NCBI GenBank assembly: GCA_033808535.1
Contig: JAPXNL010000048.1
Span: 1-13,704 of the forward strand
Source: DTU078 sp033808535
GTDB lineage: Bacteria; Bacillota; Clostridia; Oscillospirales; CAG-272
Length of the DNA stretch: 13,704 nucleotides
Direction of reading: 5' to 3'
The notes below the pieces were generated by a model. That model searched no databases, had not been told where the DNA came from, and worked only from the letters and a program-made list of their open reading frames with translations. Made by a program: the position numbers and the translations under genes. Shown here piece by piece: positions 13,391 through 13,704 of this stretch (position 1 is its first letter; each line of letters begins with the position of its first letter).

Positions 13391-13704
13391 CTAAGCGGGC
13401 AAAACTGCAACAACACGTTTTATTGCTACACCTTTCGACGAAAAAACCGACTCGTATTCGGTTATAATATTATGGACGGCATATTCGCTTGAATGCAGGT
13501 CGCGCGTCAGCTCACGAAGATCAAAACCGCATGCCTGAAATTCTTCCAGTGAAAAATCAAAGAGCGCGTCATTGTCGGTTTTCATGTGTATCTCGCCGCC
13601 CGGCACAAGCGCACGCTTATAAAGCTCCAGATACTTGCGGTATGTCAGTCTGCGCTTGTAGTGCCTTGATTTGGGCCATGGGTCGGAGAAATTGAGGTAT
13701 AAGC
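13391..13704 (-). CDS. trmB: tRNA (guanosine(46)-N7)-methyltransferase TrmB, C-terminal part, cut by the window edge
   Basis: SAM-dependent enzyme that methylates N7 of G46 in the tRNA variable loop. The frame is open to the window edge and ends with TAG at 13391, giving 103 complete codons, roughly the C-terminal half of a protein of about 210 residues. The family blocks are all present: LYLNFSDPWPKSRHYKRRLT, then GGEIHMKTDN, the helix LFDFSLEEF, and the end IITEYESVFSSKGVAIKR. The Asp of SDPWPK and the TDN motif belong to the active site region. The SAM-binding N-terminal half lies beyond the window. The solute-binding gene follows 127 nt downstream on the same strand with its own promoter; I see no clear terminator between them, so some read-through is possible. 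Confidence 0.95.
   Translation of the reverse strand, partial: LYLNFSDPWPKSRHYKRRLTYRKYLELYKRALVPGGEIHMKTDNDALFDFSLEEFQACGFDLRELTRDLHSSEYAVHNIITEYESVFSSKGVAIKRVVAVLPA

Noticed and set aside
1..13704. CRISPR array, insertion sequence, prophage, toxin-antitoxin or other defence system
   Set aside because: No regularly spaced repeats, transposase, integrase or nuclease motifs were seen on either strand; gene content is housekeeping and envelope genes.

Overview
The window looks like chromosomal DNA from an anaerobic, probably spore-forming Clostridia-type bacterium (Bacillota), possibly in or near the Oscillospiraceae. The evidence is a SpoIID-type lytic transglycosylase homologue, an electron-bifurcating NfnAB transhydrogenase pair, a Gram-positive lipoprotein solute-binding protein with an EF-hand-like loop, a surface protein ending in a sortase-like SPATGD tail, strong AGGAGG-like ribosome sites, TTG and GTG starts, and GC-rich genes separated by AT-rich gaps. 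The taxonomic placement is inference. I see no tRNA, rRNA, CRISPR array or mobile element.

Layout: (1) 3-632, 3' end of groEL, a 16-bp terminator hairpin, then a near-ideal sigma-A promoter starting at the terminator tail and driving truB (784-1701). (2) truB converges with a small HEAT-repeat gene (1816-2169, minus) across a bidirectional terminator; the HEAT promoter is full of palindromes. (3) A secreted CBM9/DOMON-like wall-anchored protein (2370-3224, minus) is divergent, across a 324-bp AT-rich gap, from a three-gene operon (3549-7980): a small secreted protein of unknown function, a 708-residue SpoIID homologue and a GxGYxYP-type putative glycoside hydrolase. (4) After a 266-bp leader with inverted repeats and a strong hairpin come nfnA (8247-9083) and nfnB (9076-10467), overlapping by 8 bp, followed by an RlmI-type 23S rRNA methyltransferase (10523-11740). 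(5) Another bidirectional terminator separates this from a minus-strand solute-binding lipoprotein (11797-13263), whose promoter is bracketed by a 9-bp perfect inverted repeat. (6) The window ends in the 3' part of trmB (13391-13704, minus).

How the genes work together: groEL, truB, rlmI and trmB are housekeeping genes for protein folding and RNA modification. nfnAB balances NADH, NADPH and reduced ferredoxin in fermentative metabolism. The 2370-7980 block reads as a cell-envelope locus that binds, cleaves or remodels glycans; it is the least described part of the window. Most of the window is ordinary chromosome. The points worth a second look are the SpoIID homologue with a large insert, its uncharacterised partner genes, and the inverted repeats at three promoters. 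I do not see a clearly new defence or mobile system.
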